Notes: generated by a model not told the origin, from the letters alone. Positions 1-10,861 are shown, counted from the first letter of the stretch. The stretch: DNA of 64,000 nucleotides from STC-113 sp964553745 (GCA_964553745.1 CAZKLD010000003.1:1-64000), one strand, 5' to 3'. A program made the numbers and translations.

Positions 1-330
1 CCCTAAGGGAGAGGGGAGCGCCTGTCATTTCGAATGCAATGAGAAATCCTTTAATGATTATTCATAAATCATAATTCCCCTTCACTCCCCCTTTTTGTAG
101 AAAGGAGGTTGATTAAGATTTAAGCATCATCACTATTAACCCTCTTTTTACAAAGAGGGTGGCACGCTAGTGGGTTCTGATATGGTGAAAATCATTAAAG
201 GGGATTGAATCATCCGCAAAACCTCTTTATTTGCGAAAAACAGCAAGATGGCATTTCCGTTCCCTCTCCCGCCTGCGGGATTGCTTACTTTTTTGAATAA
301 AAAAATATGGATGCCGATATCATTAATGAA
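1..330. repeat. Gene-free stretch with decayed intergenic repeat
   Basis: No open frame with recognisable protein content under the TGA=Gly code. Positions 22-56 carry a copy of the dispersed intergenic motif (CTGTCATTTCG followed by GAGAAATCCTTTAATG) that recurs at about 40.76 kb and 53.0-53.5 kb. A G/C-rich inverted repeat lies at about 140-160 (ccctctttttacaaagaggg), and runs such as ctccccc and ctctccc resemble those in the 53-kb cluster. I read it as a repeat graveyard next to ybeY. Confidence 0.6.
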
Positions 331-348
331 TAATGACATGAAGTCCGT

Positions 349-810
349 TTAATTTATTTTAAGCGAATATCTCTTATTTATTTCATCTGCAATTGCCAGT
401 TCCGGTTCGTTCATCTCTGCAAAGTCCTCATCTATTTCATGGTCATATCACATAAGATGGAGAATGGAGTGGATAAGGAGCTTGTAGAATTCCTCTTCGT
501 ATGATATTGAGTATTCAGCCGATTGCGATTCTATCTTGCTATTCGACAATATTATCTCTCAGGCAATCGTTTTCTTGTCGACAGCATCATAGCTATCAAA
601 ATAATGGAAACTCAGCACATCGGTGGTATTATCTATGCTTCTGTATGTTTTGTTTAGCTTCCTTATGGCTTCGTCATCCTCAAAAATTATATTGATTATT
701 CAATTTTGAGCTTGATTTATGATTTTTCATGCGAGCTCAAAAATATCATCTATCACCTTATTGTTGGCTTTAAATCAAGCAGGAGGGTTTATTATGATGT
801 ATTTGAACAT
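349..810 (-). CDS. ybeY: Endoribonuclease YbeY (16S rRNA 3' end maturation)
   Basis: 153 residues with TGA read as Gly. The family signature is intact: NTTDVLSF around residue 61, AGEII around 83, and the metal-binding HSILHLMGYDH motif with His114, His118 and His124. YbeY is a zinc-dependent RNase for 16S rRNA maturation and ribosome quality control. Length matches the family. The start is the ATG at 810, the first in frame before the conserved domain, with no clear Shine-Dalgarno. It is divergent from the gene at 905. Confidence 0.95.
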
Positions 811-904
811 TTGATTTGAATTAATTTTATAGATGCATTATGAAATAAATTTCATTTTTTTCAAGATTTTTGCATAATGAAGGCGTATTATTAATTTTCC
901 ATAC

Positions 905-1489
905 ATGAATAATGATAGGATAAAAAGAATTTATGAATCTATCGATAACCTGAAAAACGACTTGAAAAATGAATATGACAGACTGCAGGTGAAGTATGAT
1001 TTTCTCGTAAAAAACAGAAAAATCATTTTCTCAAAAGAAATAAAATCATACCAGAAGAGCAAGCTGAAAGAAAACCTTTTTTCATATATATTCACAGCGG
1101 ATATAAAGCACCTCTTATCCGCACCGTTCATATATTCTATCATATTCCCAGCAGTCTTTCTGGACTTGTTCTTGATGATTTATCAGTATGCAGCATTTCC
1201 GCTGTATGGAATTCCGAGAGTTTCCAGAAAAGAATATTTCGCTTATGATAGGAGATTTTTGAAGTACCTTAATTCTCTTCAGAAGATCAATTGCCTTTAC
1301 TGTTCTTATGTAAATTGACTTTTCTTGTTTGCAGTTGAAATATGATCAAGGACTGAGCAATATTGGTGCCCCATAAAACATGCTACAAGCGGTTTTGCAG
1401 AAGGCAAATATTTCAACCATTATGCCGATTTCTGAGACCCAGATGAGTTCAATGAAATATTCAATAAAAATATATGTTTTAAGAAATAA
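905..1489 (+). CDS. Conserved hypothetical protein with YWCPIKHA motif
   Basis: 194 residues, spanning three in-frame TGA codons. The N-terminal third is charged and likely helical (about residues 1-70), then comes a hydrophobic stretch (about 75-100, YSIIFPAVFLDLFLMIY), then a block INCLYCSYVNG, SRTEQYWCPIKHA and YADFGDPDEF. I recall this Cys-containing block from uncharacterised proteins of other bacteria, but no function is known to me. The following gene starts one base after its stop, so the two are probably co-transcribed with the radical SAM and SDR genes downstream. Confidence 0.8.
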
Positions 1490-1490
1490 G

Positions 1491-2471
1491 ATGATAATCT
1501 ACGTTGAAAAAGATGCCTTTAATTATTCCTTGACTCAAGAGATTCTAAGCAATTATCCAGATGCGACAATTCTTCAAATTTCTAATTACAAGAATATTTT
1601 TGATAAGAATATTGGTTTCAAAACAGAGAAAATCCTTATTCTTGCAAAATTAAGGTGAGATTGAATTTCTGAAGCGCCGCACTGATACGCTCCGGTTGAG
1701 AAAGCATATTTCTTCAAAACAAGCTTGAATTGTCCTTTTAATTGCAGCTATTGCTATCTGAAATGAGCATTCAAGAATTCTTTTCAGGTTATTTTCACAA
1801 ATTATGATGAAATCGCATGTTCTATAGAGAAATGCATAGCGATAGTTAGGAGCTCAGGATATACAGGCAAGATGCTATTCTATGCCAGCGATTATTCAGA
1901 TTCATTGGCCACAGAATGAATTACATGATTCCATAAATACTTTATTCCTTTTTTTGAGAAATTTGATAATGTTGAAATGGAAACTAGGACCAAATCTTCA
2001 AATATAAGAGAGCTTCTGGATTTATGATTTGTTCCAAATAATACTGAGGTAGCCTTTTCTCTTAATCCGCAAACTATAATAGCCAAGCATGAACTTGGCT
2101 CTGCAAGTCTGGATTCAAGAATAGGTTCTGTAAATAAGCTTTTGGAAAATGGCTTTAAAGCCTGACTCAGATTCCTTCCCCTACTTCCGATTGATGACTA
2201 CAAGGTGATTTACAGTGAATTTATAGATTACATTCTGAATAGGATTGATTTATCGAAAATAAGTTCAATATCAGTCTGAAGCCTTCTTTATACAAAAGAA
2301 GATTATGCTAAAATCCTAAAGAAAGAATCCGGAGTGGATTATCTGTATAGGCTGACTGAAACTGATGACTCATTCATCAAGGCTCCTTTGGTTTTCAGAA
2401 ATGACATCTACTCCTTATTCAAAGAAAAGTTATCTGATTTTAATATCTGTCTTGATAAACATGAAATCTAA
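1491..2471 (+). CDS. Radical SAM protein, spore photoproduct lyase-like
   Basis: 326 residues. A CPFNCSYCYLKGAF motif supplies the three cluster cysteines Cys81, Cys85 and Cys88 in the CxxxCxxC spacing, followed by the aromatic/Leu/Lys-Gly-Ala pattern typical of the SplB group. Spore photoproduct lyase uses SAM and a 4Fe-4S cluster to reverse thymine photodimers in spores. A non-spore-former would use such a protein for some other repair or modification, so the exact substrate is unknown. ATG 1491 follows the previous stop by one base, and the SDR gene start lies inside its 3' end (ATG at 2461). Confidence 0.75.
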
Positions 2472-3090
2472 TATATTCATATCAGGTGTTTCATCCTGAA
2501 TCTGAAATCATCTTGCCAAACAACTTAAAGATGAATTCAATATCTATTGAGTATCTAGGCGTAATCCTGAAATCGGGTGAATCGATTTCAGCAGTCTTGA
2601 TCTTACAGATATAAATGAATCATTGAAATATATAGAATCGAAAAAGGATATCGGTTTCGATGTCATGATATTCAATGCTTGAATAGGATATTTCGATAAG
2701 TTTGAAAATATGAAAACTGAAGAGATATTGTCTACAATTAATCTTAATACTATTTCTCCAATTATTTTCTTAAATGCCATGCTCCCGACAATTTCTCCTA
2801 AGGCGAAGCTTATATTCATCTGAAGCGTTGCATCTAAAAAATTCTTCAAGCACTGAGCTGTTTATCAGGCATCGAAATTTGCTTTGAGGTGATTTGCGGG
2901 AAGTCTCAAAAATGAGTTGAAGCAGAAAATCTATCTGATCAATCCTTCCATAGCGGATACTGGTTTTTTTGCAAACAATAGGCTAGGGGATAGTGCTGTT
3001 GACCATTTTCAAACAAGTCTCGATAGCATTTCCGATACAATCAAAGACATCATCAGCTGAAAAGAAAATAGATTTGAAATTGATCTTTAG
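2461..3090 (+). CDS. Short-chain dehydrogenase/reductase (SDR)
   Basis: 209 residues with the classical SDR layout: glycine-rich nucleotide-binding GVSSGIG at residues 9-15, NAG at 72-74, catalytic Ser122 in GSVAS, and YQASK giving the Tyr135/Lys139 pair. Substrate cannot be inferred. The start overlaps the upstream radical SAM gene by 11 bases, which supports translational coupling. Its TAG ends two bases before the convergent chorismate mutase stop, and I saw no terminator hairpin between them. Confidence 0.88.
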
Positions 3091-3092
3091 CG

Positions 3093-3353
3093 TTATTTTG
3101 CAGTCTCTTTCTTAATGGCTTCTTTGTGGATTTCTTCCCACACCTGAATTATGAATTCTTCGCTTAGATTATAGCTGACTCATAGATTGACCCTTTTTTC
3201 TAGCAATTCTTTCCATCTGCTGTTTTGGACGATTTCCATATTATTCTCTTTTTTGTAGATTCAGATTTGCTCTACGATAGAAAATCTTTCGGACAGCAGT
3301 CTCAATATCTCTTCATCGATAATGTCTATTTGCATTCTATATTGTTCCAACAT
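3093..3353 (-). CDS. Chorismate mutase domain protein (AroQ type)
   Basis: 86 residues of a single helical AroQ-type domain: R..ID.IDEEILRLLSERFSIVEQIGIYKKE with the conserved Arg/Asp/Leu-Leu/Arg/Lys pattern. AroQ enzymes convert chorismate to prephenate. No other aromatic amino acid gene is in the window, and such small genomes usually lack the pathway, so this orphan may have another role or serve a partial pathway. The start at 3353 (TTGGAACAA follows ATG) is the best placed. The gene lies 48 bp downstream of dus on the same strand. Confidence 0.75.
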
Positions 3354-3401
3354 CAGTATTCAAAGATTATTTGCTAATTCATAGTGAAGTATATTTCATC
3401 T

Positions 3402-4337
3402 TTAGATGTTATTTCTAATTTCTTTTACCACTCTCTGCACATCCTCGAAATTCTCGACTTGTACGAGTTCTGATCTGTAATGCTTGACTCCGGGGAATCA
3501 GAATAGGTATTGAACCATGTTTTTTCTTGATTCAAGAGCTCATTTCCTTCATTTTAGCTCTATTAGCAATCTTGCATGCTCTTCCATGATATCAAGCCGT
3601 TCGGACATGCTAGGCGTAAATCTTCATGGCAAGAAGCTCCAAGGATTTCAGAAACTCTTTCTTCCTATCATGAATCAATCAAGATTCTGCAGTTTATTTA
3701 TTCAGTCATCATAATCCAGAACATCTCAATTTCAGATCACTGGAATCCGCAGGTTCTTCTTCAGTTCATATATCATCGTCCAATCTGCTTGTCAGGTAAA
3801 TATCTGCTTGTAAGTCCTTCAGTGGACCGTTATAAGCTGTGCTCAAGCATTTTCCAGTCATTTTGCGAATTCTATAAGATTATCTGCATTATCATATCAG
3901 AGGCGTGTTTTTACAGACACTGGTATCTTCACCGCTTTGCTCATCTCTTCGATAATCTTGAATGCCGTATCGACATTTATCATCAGGCTTGATCAATGTC
4001 AGCTCTGTACCACTTTTTTGGCCGGACATCACATGTTCACATCGATTCAGGCTACTCAGTAGCTCTCTATGATTATTGCCGCTTGTCTGAACATTTCTGG
4101 GTCTTTTCAGAAAATCTGGATAATCAGAGGCTTTTCGCTGATATGGTGCGGAAGCACCTCATTAGCAAGGCGCTTTGAATGCACTATTCAGTCCGCACTG
4201 AAAAATTCTGAGAAGCATATCACCTCAGGATTAATCTTTTTTACAATCTGCCTATATGCGCTGTCAGTGTATCAATCCATCGGTGCAAGCGCCACGATGG
4301 GTCATTTATCAGTTTGTTCTTTCCAGAAATCACTCAT
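3402..4337 (-). CDS. dus: tRNA-dihydrouridine synthase (DusB-like)
   Basis: 311 residues. Visible family motifs: APMDGYTDSAYRQ near the start, FSEFFSADG, the catalytic Cys104 in NMGCPAKKV, KTRLGYD, the FMN-site HGRTYKQIFTGQADW, IPVIGNGDV and MIGRKSFGNPW. Dus enzymes are FMN- and NADPH-dependent and reduce uridines in the tRNA D-loop. Many of these glycines are TGA. A CGG codon falls in LRIPVIGNGDV at a position normally Lys/Arg, which supports CGG = Arg. Confidence 0.93.
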
Positions 4338-4520
4338 TTTACATCTATAATTTTAAAGCCGATAAGTTATACTTTTTTTTATCGATTTTTCAATCTATTT
4401 TCTGATTTTCTATTATTCTCAATAAATAGTTTATAGTGTCAAGCCCTTTTTCTCGCGTTATGAAATTATTTGTGTTAATATATTCATGTAAGCAAAAATA
4501 AATATTCTTTTAAAAAATAT

Positions 4521-5042
4521 ATGGACAAACAAACTCCTAGCATATCTGTTTTAAAGCAAGCGGCAAAGAATAGCCTCAAAACACAATTCAATTTCTCCAA
4601 GGCTGTGCCAAGCGTCTGAATCGTCGCTATAGAAAACGAGAAAATCAGAAATTTCATCCTTGAGTGAATTTCTGATATCTGACTATCGGCAGTGGTTGTC
4701 GGAAAGAATGTTCAGAATATCGAGCTTAAAAACATCGCTTTCATTGATAAGCTTAATTCTAATGCTCTTCAATGATTTGATTTCTTCGTTTATGATAATG
4801 AGGTCGATGGCGTGGATGTTGTGAAATATATGAGCGCATGAATCGTACCGATAATGCCTGTTGAGAATACTTATTCTTGAATTATCAAAGAATTCAATCC
4901 TATGAGATTCGAATGAAATTGATTCCTCTGGAAGAATTCCTCAGCATTCTGCATTTTTGAAAAGATTATCTCATATATTGAGAATATAAAATTTCCAGAA
5001 GATAAAAGAGTTCTCTTAAAAAATGTAATATCAACATTTTAA
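4521..5042 (+). CDS. Hypothetical protein, possible glycosyltransferase-like fragment
   Basis: 173 residues, standing alone between divergent dus and a bidirectional terminator. I do not recognise the family with certainty. Visible: an N-terminal basic part, alternating hydrophobic strands (VGIVAIE, LSAVVVG, FDFFVYD), then SAGIVPIMPVEN and a Gly-rich EGNGFLWKNS. These faintly recall the C-terminal half of GT-B glycosyltransferases. No signal peptide or membrane segment. Start ATG 4521 is preceded by an A/T-rich leader. Confidence 0.6.
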
Positions 5043-5055
5043 TATCATTATAAAA

Positions 5056-5085
5056 GAAAACCCCGAAGCATGCTTCGGGGTTTTT
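5056..5085. terminator. Bidirectional intrinsic terminator
   Basis: Perfect inverted repeat ccccgaagca/tgcttcgggg (5061-5080) flanked by an A-rich run upstream and TTTTT downstream. It sits between the convergent ends of the 4521 gene and yidC and can serve both strands. Confidence 0.9.
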
Positions 5086-5088
5086 AAT

Positions 5089-6336
5089 TTATTTCTTTTT
5101 CTTTTCTTTAATGATTATCTCATGTCATTCTGTAGTGAGGTTCTTGCTTTTGTCGGTGACCTTATTTACCACATATTGCTGAATCAATGTGAATATGGTT
5201 CAAATCAGCCAGTATATGCTTACTCAAGCAGGGAAGAAGTAAGATGAGACCGCAAGCATTGTCGGCATTCACCATAGCATGAATCAGTTCATCATATTCG
5301 GATCAGGCATGAATTCTGAAACTGGATCATCAATCTTAACTTCCTTTTCGACGATTTTTCCATGGTCTTTCTTTTTCTCGTGGACAAGAAGCGACATTTT
5401 TATCTGCAGCCATTGTGATGCTCAGATGAGGATTGCAAGTATGAGACCTGATTTCCATTCGTTTTGAATCAGATTCAGTCCAAGGAAATGCAGATTGATC
5501 GAGCTAATGTTAAAGTTGGCAAATGTAGGGTATAGGTAATAATAATTTGCGGGACTGGTTATTCCTGATATTACCCAATACAATACAATCAGAAGCGGCA
5601 ATTGTATGAGGAGGGGAAGACATGATCACATCGGGTTGACCTTCTCTTTCTTGTATATCTCGAGCAGTTCCATTCAGATTTTTGCCTGATCTCATTTATA
5701 TTTTTCTTGAATTTCTTTTATTTTAGGCTGGATGGCTTGCATCTTCTTGCTGTTTACCATTATCCTGTGCTGTGGCACAAGGACAATAAGCCTTATTATC
5801 AATGTTACTAGGATTATGGCCAGTCACAGGTTATGTCCTGGAAGCACATTTATCAGAAGAACGAAAAGATTGTATACTGGCGCATAGAACATGTGCGAGA
5901 ATAGATTATTGAAAAATCCTTTTTCAGATACTTTAAAAACTGTCTGGTAATCCTGTCAGCTTATTTTAGCACTGAAAATATAATCTCATGAGTTTGAGAA
6001 AAGCTTAGATAATCAGTCTATGTTTATGGTAAAGGTTGTATTGGGTTCGACATAGGCAGAAGTGCAGAATTTCGGAGCATTAACTGCGATATTATCAATC
6101 TTCTTTGAATCCTTTGTGATTGAGACATCCTTACATGTGTCAAATGTGACTCTTTTAGCCGTATTGTTGATGACCTGCAGTACTGGGAGATTGGGCGTGG
6201 TGTAGTCATTTTCAGTAGATTTGAGCACTACATTCTGTGTTACTGCTTCCTGCTTTTGTTTCGGCAAGAACAGATTGAATATTATGATTGTCAAAAACAT
6301 GGCAATCATGAAGTTCAATATCTTATCGTTTTTCAT
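5089..6336 (-). CDS. yidC: Membrane protein insertase YidC/Oxa1
   Basis: 415 residues. N-terminal membrane segment (KILNFMIAMFLTIIIFNLFLP), a reduced periplasmic region, then the conserved insertase core: APVYNLFVLL, RLIVLVPQHRIMVNSKKMQAIQPKIKEIQEKY, NPMGSCLPLLIQLPLLIVLY, PNMMNGFML, and a basic Lys-rich tail. YidC inserts membrane proteins with or without SecYEG. The start at 6336 (MKNDK) was chosen over an in-frame ATG at 6372 because the membrane segment follows directly. It lies at the end of rpmH-rnpA-hypothetical-yidC, the usual order around this gene. Confidence 0.95.
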
Positions 6337-6353
6337 TTCTTTTTCAGTTAATA

Positions 6354-6899
6354 TTAAGCAGGAAGAAGTCAATAAAATCTTCTTTTTGTTGTTTTTTGAA
6401 CAGTTTCAGTATCCTTAATTCAAATGGCTGTTTTTGCCTTAGTCATTTCTCTTTCTATGACTTCATGCATAGAAACCTCAACGGTTGTGTAGTATTCGCA
6501 AAGTGCTCTGATGGCTTTGTCCGGATAATTCTCTTTGTTGGACATTATTCAGTTGTAGTATTCGCTCAACGGTTTGAAATATTCATTCATCTCTCATATC
6601 AGGTAAAAGTTGTATCCGTTTATCAAATCCATCTGAATTCAATCTTTAACCAATCCAAGCATTCAGAATATAGTATGAGTATGGTCAAATCATTCTTCTA
6701 TTCTTGAGGTGAACTTTCAGATAGCGATATCTCTGAATTTTTCTCAGTTTTTATGTGTGAAGAAATTTGTTATATCAAACATTCTAGAATCAAGGCTTCA
6801 TGGTGAGAGTCTAGGAATTTCAGGGAAATGTTCGGATATGATAACTCATGTATCCCTAGATTCTTTTGAGCCTAAATTTTTCAACCATCAGATTCCCAT
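6354..6899 (-). CDS. Hypothetical protein between rnpA and yidC
   Basis: 181 residues. It occupies the place where yidD usually lies, but it lacks the YidD signature (CRFxPTCSxYA) and is more than twice as long. Visible: IISEHFPEIPRLSPGSLDSR, a soluble helical region, MDLINGYNFYLIGEMNEYF and a basic C-terminus. No signal peptide. It starts 5 bp after rnpA and ends 17 bp before yidC, so it is almost certainly part of the same operon and may act in membrane protein or RNA processing. That role is only inferred from position. Confidence 0.75.
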
Positions 6900-6904
6900 A
6901 AGAT

Positions 6905-7249
6905 TTATTGTTTAAATATATTTTTTAACAAAAACTTCATATCTTTTTCAAAATCCAATATAGCCGTTTCATCTTTTTTATCAAGGATTTTTCACTTTTT
7001 AATCACGCATACCATGTCTGTATTTCATTTCAGTGCATAATCACTGACCAAATCAAAATATTTCCTTCTGAAGAAATTCCTTGATACCGCTGTCTTGCAT
7101 GTCTTTGCGCCAAGAACTATTGCGAATCTTGAGTGTCACAATCTATTAGCTGCAGTGTTCGCTACGATGCTATATGAAAAAAAAGGTTTTTTGAATTTTA
7201 AAACCTTTTTTACTTCATTTTCATTGAGTCTGTAAATTTTCTTAATCAT
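6905..7249 (-). CDS. rnpA: Ribonuclease P protein component
   Basis: 114 residues with the RNR signature SRFAIVLGAKTCKTAVSRN continuing FFRRKYFD, which binds the RNase P RNA. RNase P matures tRNA 5' ends. It follows rpmH by 17 bp, as in most bacteria. It is basic throughout. Start ATG 7249; in-frame TGA codons fall at Gly positions such as LGHSRF and LKGNTD. Confidence 0.93.
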
Positions 7250-7266
7250 ACAAGAATCTTGTGGGA

Positions 7267-7509
7267 TTAGACTTTTCTAAGTCTTATAGTGCTTCCAGGA
7301 TAAGTAACAACTCTTGCAGTACCTCCTGCAATGATATGCATTTTTGATTTACCGCGAGTAGCCTTAAATCTTACTGGGTAGCTTACCGCCAATTCATGAC
7401 GACCTTTATTTCTTCTGTTCTGAAGCACTTTTCTTCCATTGAAAGTAGCTGTTCTAGCTAAAAACCCGTGAGTTCTAAGTCTTTTTCTTTTCTTTAGTTT
7501 ACCTAGCAT
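7267..7509 (-). CDS. rpmH: Ribosomal protein bL34 with C-terminal extension
   Basis: 80 residues. The first 43 match bL34 (KRKRLRTHGFLARTATFNG, then RKVLQNRRNKGRHELAV). A further 37 residues follow, SYPVRFKATRGKSKMHIIAGG and on to IRLRKV. Usual bL34 is 44-50 residues. The extension is basic and strand-like with no stop before it, so it is genuine coding sequence in the same frame. It leads the rpmH-rnpA-hypothetical-yidC run. Confidence 0.93.
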   Translation of the reverse strand: MLGKLKKRKRLRTHGFLARTATFNGRKVLQNRRNKGRHELAVSYPVRFKATRGKSKMHIIAGGTARVVTYPGSTIRLRKV

Positions 7510-7580
7510 AAGTCACTAATAAATAATTAAATCTTTAATAAGTGCGAGAATTTTATGAAAAAAGTTCGTAATGTCAAAAT

Positions 7581-7988
7581 TTATTTTACTTTTTGCAATA
7601 TCTTCAGGATTTCTCTATTCACCTCTTCCATTATCTCATCTGATTGTTCTTTGGTAATGGCGTTATCACGCAATTTTATATCTATCAGCCGAGTTCAATT
7701 ATCACTTCATAGGATTTTACTTTCTCATCCTGATAGGATGAATCCTGATGAGACGAAATGCTTGCCCTTCTTCTTCTCGCTCTTGATGAAATCAGCATAA
7801 TATTCAGCTTCTAAGCTAAGGACTTCAATATGATCCAGAATCATGAAAACAGCCACGATGGTTCAATGCCTGATGAGTCAGGCGGCATTGTCTGGATTTA
7901 TCTCTATTCTAGCAGAGTCTGAGAGGTTCTTCGATGTATGGAAAATCCGCATAGGGTAGGCGGTTATGGAAATAATTCCCTTTCTCAT
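7581..7988 (-). CDS. Hypothetical protein upstream of rpmH
   Basis: 135 residues, not recognised. The N-terminus (MRKGIISITAYPMRIFHTSK) is basic. The middle (TIVAVFMILDHIEVLSLEAE) is hydrophobic, and the C-terminus is a charged amphipathic helix (EQSDEIMEEVNREILKILQ). It begins 7 bp after the rnc stop, so it belongs to the rpmF-nusB-rnc run. A CGG codon sits in NGTRLIDI. Confidence 0.7.
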
Positions 7989-7995
7989 GAGTATA

Positions 7996-8769
7996 TTACA
8001 AATCTTTTTTTGTCAATTCGATTTGAGTTTGCTCATTCAGCCAGGAATTGATTTCGGATAACGCATTTTCTGCCGCATCTTTCTGGGCTTTTTTCTTTGA
8101 AGAGCCGTTTCATTCTCAGATGAGCTTCTCTCAGAAGTAAACGCCTATCTTGTAATTCTTTTCATGATCAAGACCTGATTCATCAAGGACTTCATATGTT
8201 GGAGTTATATTGAATTTAGATTGGACGATCTCTTGCAATTGTGATTTCGGATCTATGTGGAGACTCTGAGACAGGATGCCTTGAAGAGAGGAATATATGT
8301 GTTCTTCGACGAATTTTTTTGCCTCCGAATAGCCCAGATCGATATATATTGCTCATAGGAAAGCCTCGAGAGTATTTGCAAGTATATAAGGGTTATCATT
8401 TCAACCGGCTAATGTTTCTCATTTTGAAAGGACTATATATTCATTGAAATTCAGCTCGTCTGCAACATTCGCAAGATTCTTTCATCTCACTATGGCGCTC
8501 CTTATATCAGTAAGCTCTCATTCTTCCTTTTCTGGATAATTGAAAAAAAGCATTTCAGTAACAGTAAGCTCCAGAACTGCATCTCAAAAAAATTCCAGCC
8601 GCTCATTTGAGTCTTTGAATTGTGTGGATTTCTCATTCAGCACAGATTTGTGGACGAATGATTTGGTATATAATGATAGATTCTTATAAGGGATTTGAAG
8701 AAAACTAAGAAGCGATTCTACTTTTTGTTCAAATTCCTTATGGTCAAGGGAGGTTTGTTTCTTGCCCAT
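7996..8769 (-). CDS. rnc: Ribonuclease III
   Basis: 257 residues. The catalytic signature NERLEFFGDAVLEL lies at residues 55-68, and the second acidic cluster NTLEAFLGAIYIDLG further on. The C-terminal double-stranded RNA-binding domain is visible from SQLQEIVQSKFNITPTYEV to the GSSKKKAQKDAAENAL helix. RNase III cleaves double-stranded RNA during rRNA maturation. Length is normal. It sits 13 bp after nusB. Confidence 0.96.
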
Positions 8770-8782
8770 ATGCGGGATGTTA

Positions 8783-9268
8783 TTATTTAAAAAACGATCT
8801 TTCTGTTTTTTTCAGATTCTTAATGTTTTCTAGGATTATCTCTTTGTTATCCTTTAATGAATTAAGAACTCAATTGACAAAAATCCTTCATTGATCGTCG
8901 GAATAAGTCTTTGCCAGCTCCAGTGCCTCATCGATGGAAACCTTGAATGGGATTGTGTCGCATTTAAGGAATAGCTGTTCATATGTCGAGATGAAAATCG
9001 GTAAAAGATTTATCAGGGGCATAGAGTTGATGTCGAATTTTGGCGCAAGCTTCTTGACGACATATATCAGTTCACTTTCTTTCTCATGCACTCACTCAAA
9101 CACTTCATTGAAGTACACTTCATCAAGCACGATTGAAAAATCATCCTCGAAAAATGCTTGAAGAAATTCTGATTTATCGAATTTTTCTTGAAGGTACATA
9201 GAAGAATACAATGCCTGAAATAGGCATTGTCTTGTTTTTCTTCTTGATTTTTTGATTGGTTCTGACAT
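8783..9268 (-). CDS. nusB: Transcription antitermination protein NusB
   Basis: 161 residues. The N-terminal KSRRKTRQCLFQALYSSMYL resembles the usual RR..A.Q.LY motif, and the C-terminal IDEALELAKTYSDDQGRIF plus VNGVLNSL is the NusB signature. NusB with NusE binds boxA RNA in rRNA antitermination. Start ATG 9268 lies 7 bp after the rpmF stop. Confidence 0.9.
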
Positions 9269-9275
9269 AGTTTGA

Positions 9276-9506
9276 TTACGCGCGAACTTTTGTTACTTTT
9301 TTAGCTTTACCTATTTTAAGGATTTTTTTACCCTTGTATTCTCCAGTGATAGGAGATACGAAGTGAGATAGTCCGATTGCGTTACCATCTTTATCGTACT
9401 GAAGAGATGTTCTGTCTAGGATTTTTTTTGCTGTAAGTTTTATCCAGTTTGATGTTCTTCTTCCAGAGCGAGATTTTGACATCTTCTTGGTAGGAGCGAA
9501 AGTCAT
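9276..9506 (-). CDS. rpmF: Ribosomal protein bL32
   Basis: 76 residues. The N-terminus (MTFAPTKKMSKSRSGRRTSNW, then KLTAKK) matches the bL32 pattern of pro/lys-rich head, SKSR.G.R and .KLTA. The C-terminal half lacks the four zinc-binding cysteines and contains GEYKGKKILK, the equivalent of the G.Y.GR end. First gene of the minus-strand ribosomal/RNA-processing run. Confidence 0.85.
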   Translation of the reverse strand: MTFAPTKKMSKSRSGRRTSNWIKLTAKKILDRTSLQYDKDGNAIGLSHFVSPITGEYKGKKILKIGKAKKVTKVRA

Positions 9507-9660
9507 AATGTGTAAGATTAAATTTCAAAGTGGGCAAATTCTATACAAAAATATTAAAATTGCAAAATTAATTTTTAAAAATCTCAAAATAGAATTGATT
9601 TTTAAATGCGATTCTATATATTTTTGATATTGTATTATATTAAAGGATAATTATCAGCGC

Positions 9661-10755
9661 ATGTCAAAATCCCCAAATGAGTCTATATCAAGCGCAAACT
9701 CAAGAGTTGCCGAGACAAGGAAGACTTCTGGCATTATTGCTAAGATATCATCTATCACCAGGCTACTCCTCAAGAATTGAGAATTAGTGAAGCCTCTCTG
9801 GAAGCTCAATAATATATGCTCGAAAAGCGATTTGCAGAATTGAGAATGAATCTATTCAGATTATTTTTTTGCAGGGAATTCAGGGAATCTGAATATAGAC
9901 ACGGAAATTTGATTTGCAGATTCATCAGATATAAAGCTATTTGCAACATGAGAGTTCCTGAGGAATATCACGGACAGATGACTTGATTTCGACTCAAATC
10001 AGAAGGCTCGAAGCATTTTGCATGAACTTATTTCAAATATGATTACCGGCATCAGCATAACTTCGGAATCGCATAGGAATTTCAAAAATGCAATAGAATT
10101 CGCTAAAACGAAAGATAAGAAACTGGTTATCTTGGCTAATCATATATCGCATTTCGATGCACCATTCCTTGATTATGCCTTTACACAAGATCTGCTTCAT
10201 GATTCCGATATGGATGTAAGGCTAGTATGCTGAGCATTTATGTATTATAATACTCATGTCAGGCCTTTTGTGAAGTGCTTCAATACTACTTTCGTCTTCT
10301 GACCTGCTGATTCAAGGGAAATGATGGAGACAATAAGGCAGAACGACAGACAGAATGGCACAAGCGATTTCAAATTATTCAGAACACTTAAAGATAGTTT
10401 TGAAGCTGGCATGAATTCCAATAAGGATAACGAAATCACTATTCTCTTCCCTTATGCATGACGAGCTGATTCAATGCATTCTAACTTCATCTATGGATGC
10501 AAGGATTCGATAGATCCTAGCATGAAGCCTCTTCTTTCTCTGCCTGACTGCATTTATCTGCCCCTCTGAATCAATTGACCCTGAAACATCTTCCCATGAA
10601 ATCCAAGATGAGGATGAGATATGATTGCCAATCTTGCGAGTACGCAGCAGACTCAACTCTGTCTTGAGTTCTCAACATATTTCACAGGCTGACAGCTTGA
10701 ATTGAGTCAGATACATGATGAGATGATTGAAACTTCTAAAAAATCCTTCCGGTAA
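9661..10755 (+). CDS. PlsC-like acyltransferase (glycerolipid)
   Basis: 364 residues. VILANHISHFDAPFLDY carries the acyltransferase NHxxHxD block near residue 160-170, and FPYAGRADSMH is the equivalent of the FPEGTRS block. Such enzymes transfer acyl chains to glycerol phosphate or lysophospholipid. The N-terminal 110 residues are not recognised and there is no clear membrane anchor. Its TAA lies inside the downstream terminator hairpin. Confidence 0.75.
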
Positions 10756-10770
10756 CGGAAGGATTTTTAT
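10738..10770 (+). terminator. Intrinsic terminator overlapping the acyltransferase stop
   Basis: aaatccttccg - gtaa - cggaaggattt, followed by a T run. The loop contains the TAA stop of the acyltransferase gene, so the left arm is coding. Confidence 0.85.
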
Positions 10771-10861
10771 TTGAATCAAATAATAATAAAGCTCTACCAA
10801 GAGATACATTCGAGCTCGTTTCACTACGCTCATTATGACGATGGTGGTGTAAAGGACGGGC

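Noticed and set aside
3517..4350. Plus-strand open frames across the dus gene
   Set aside because: They are antisense shadows of a clear Dus protein.
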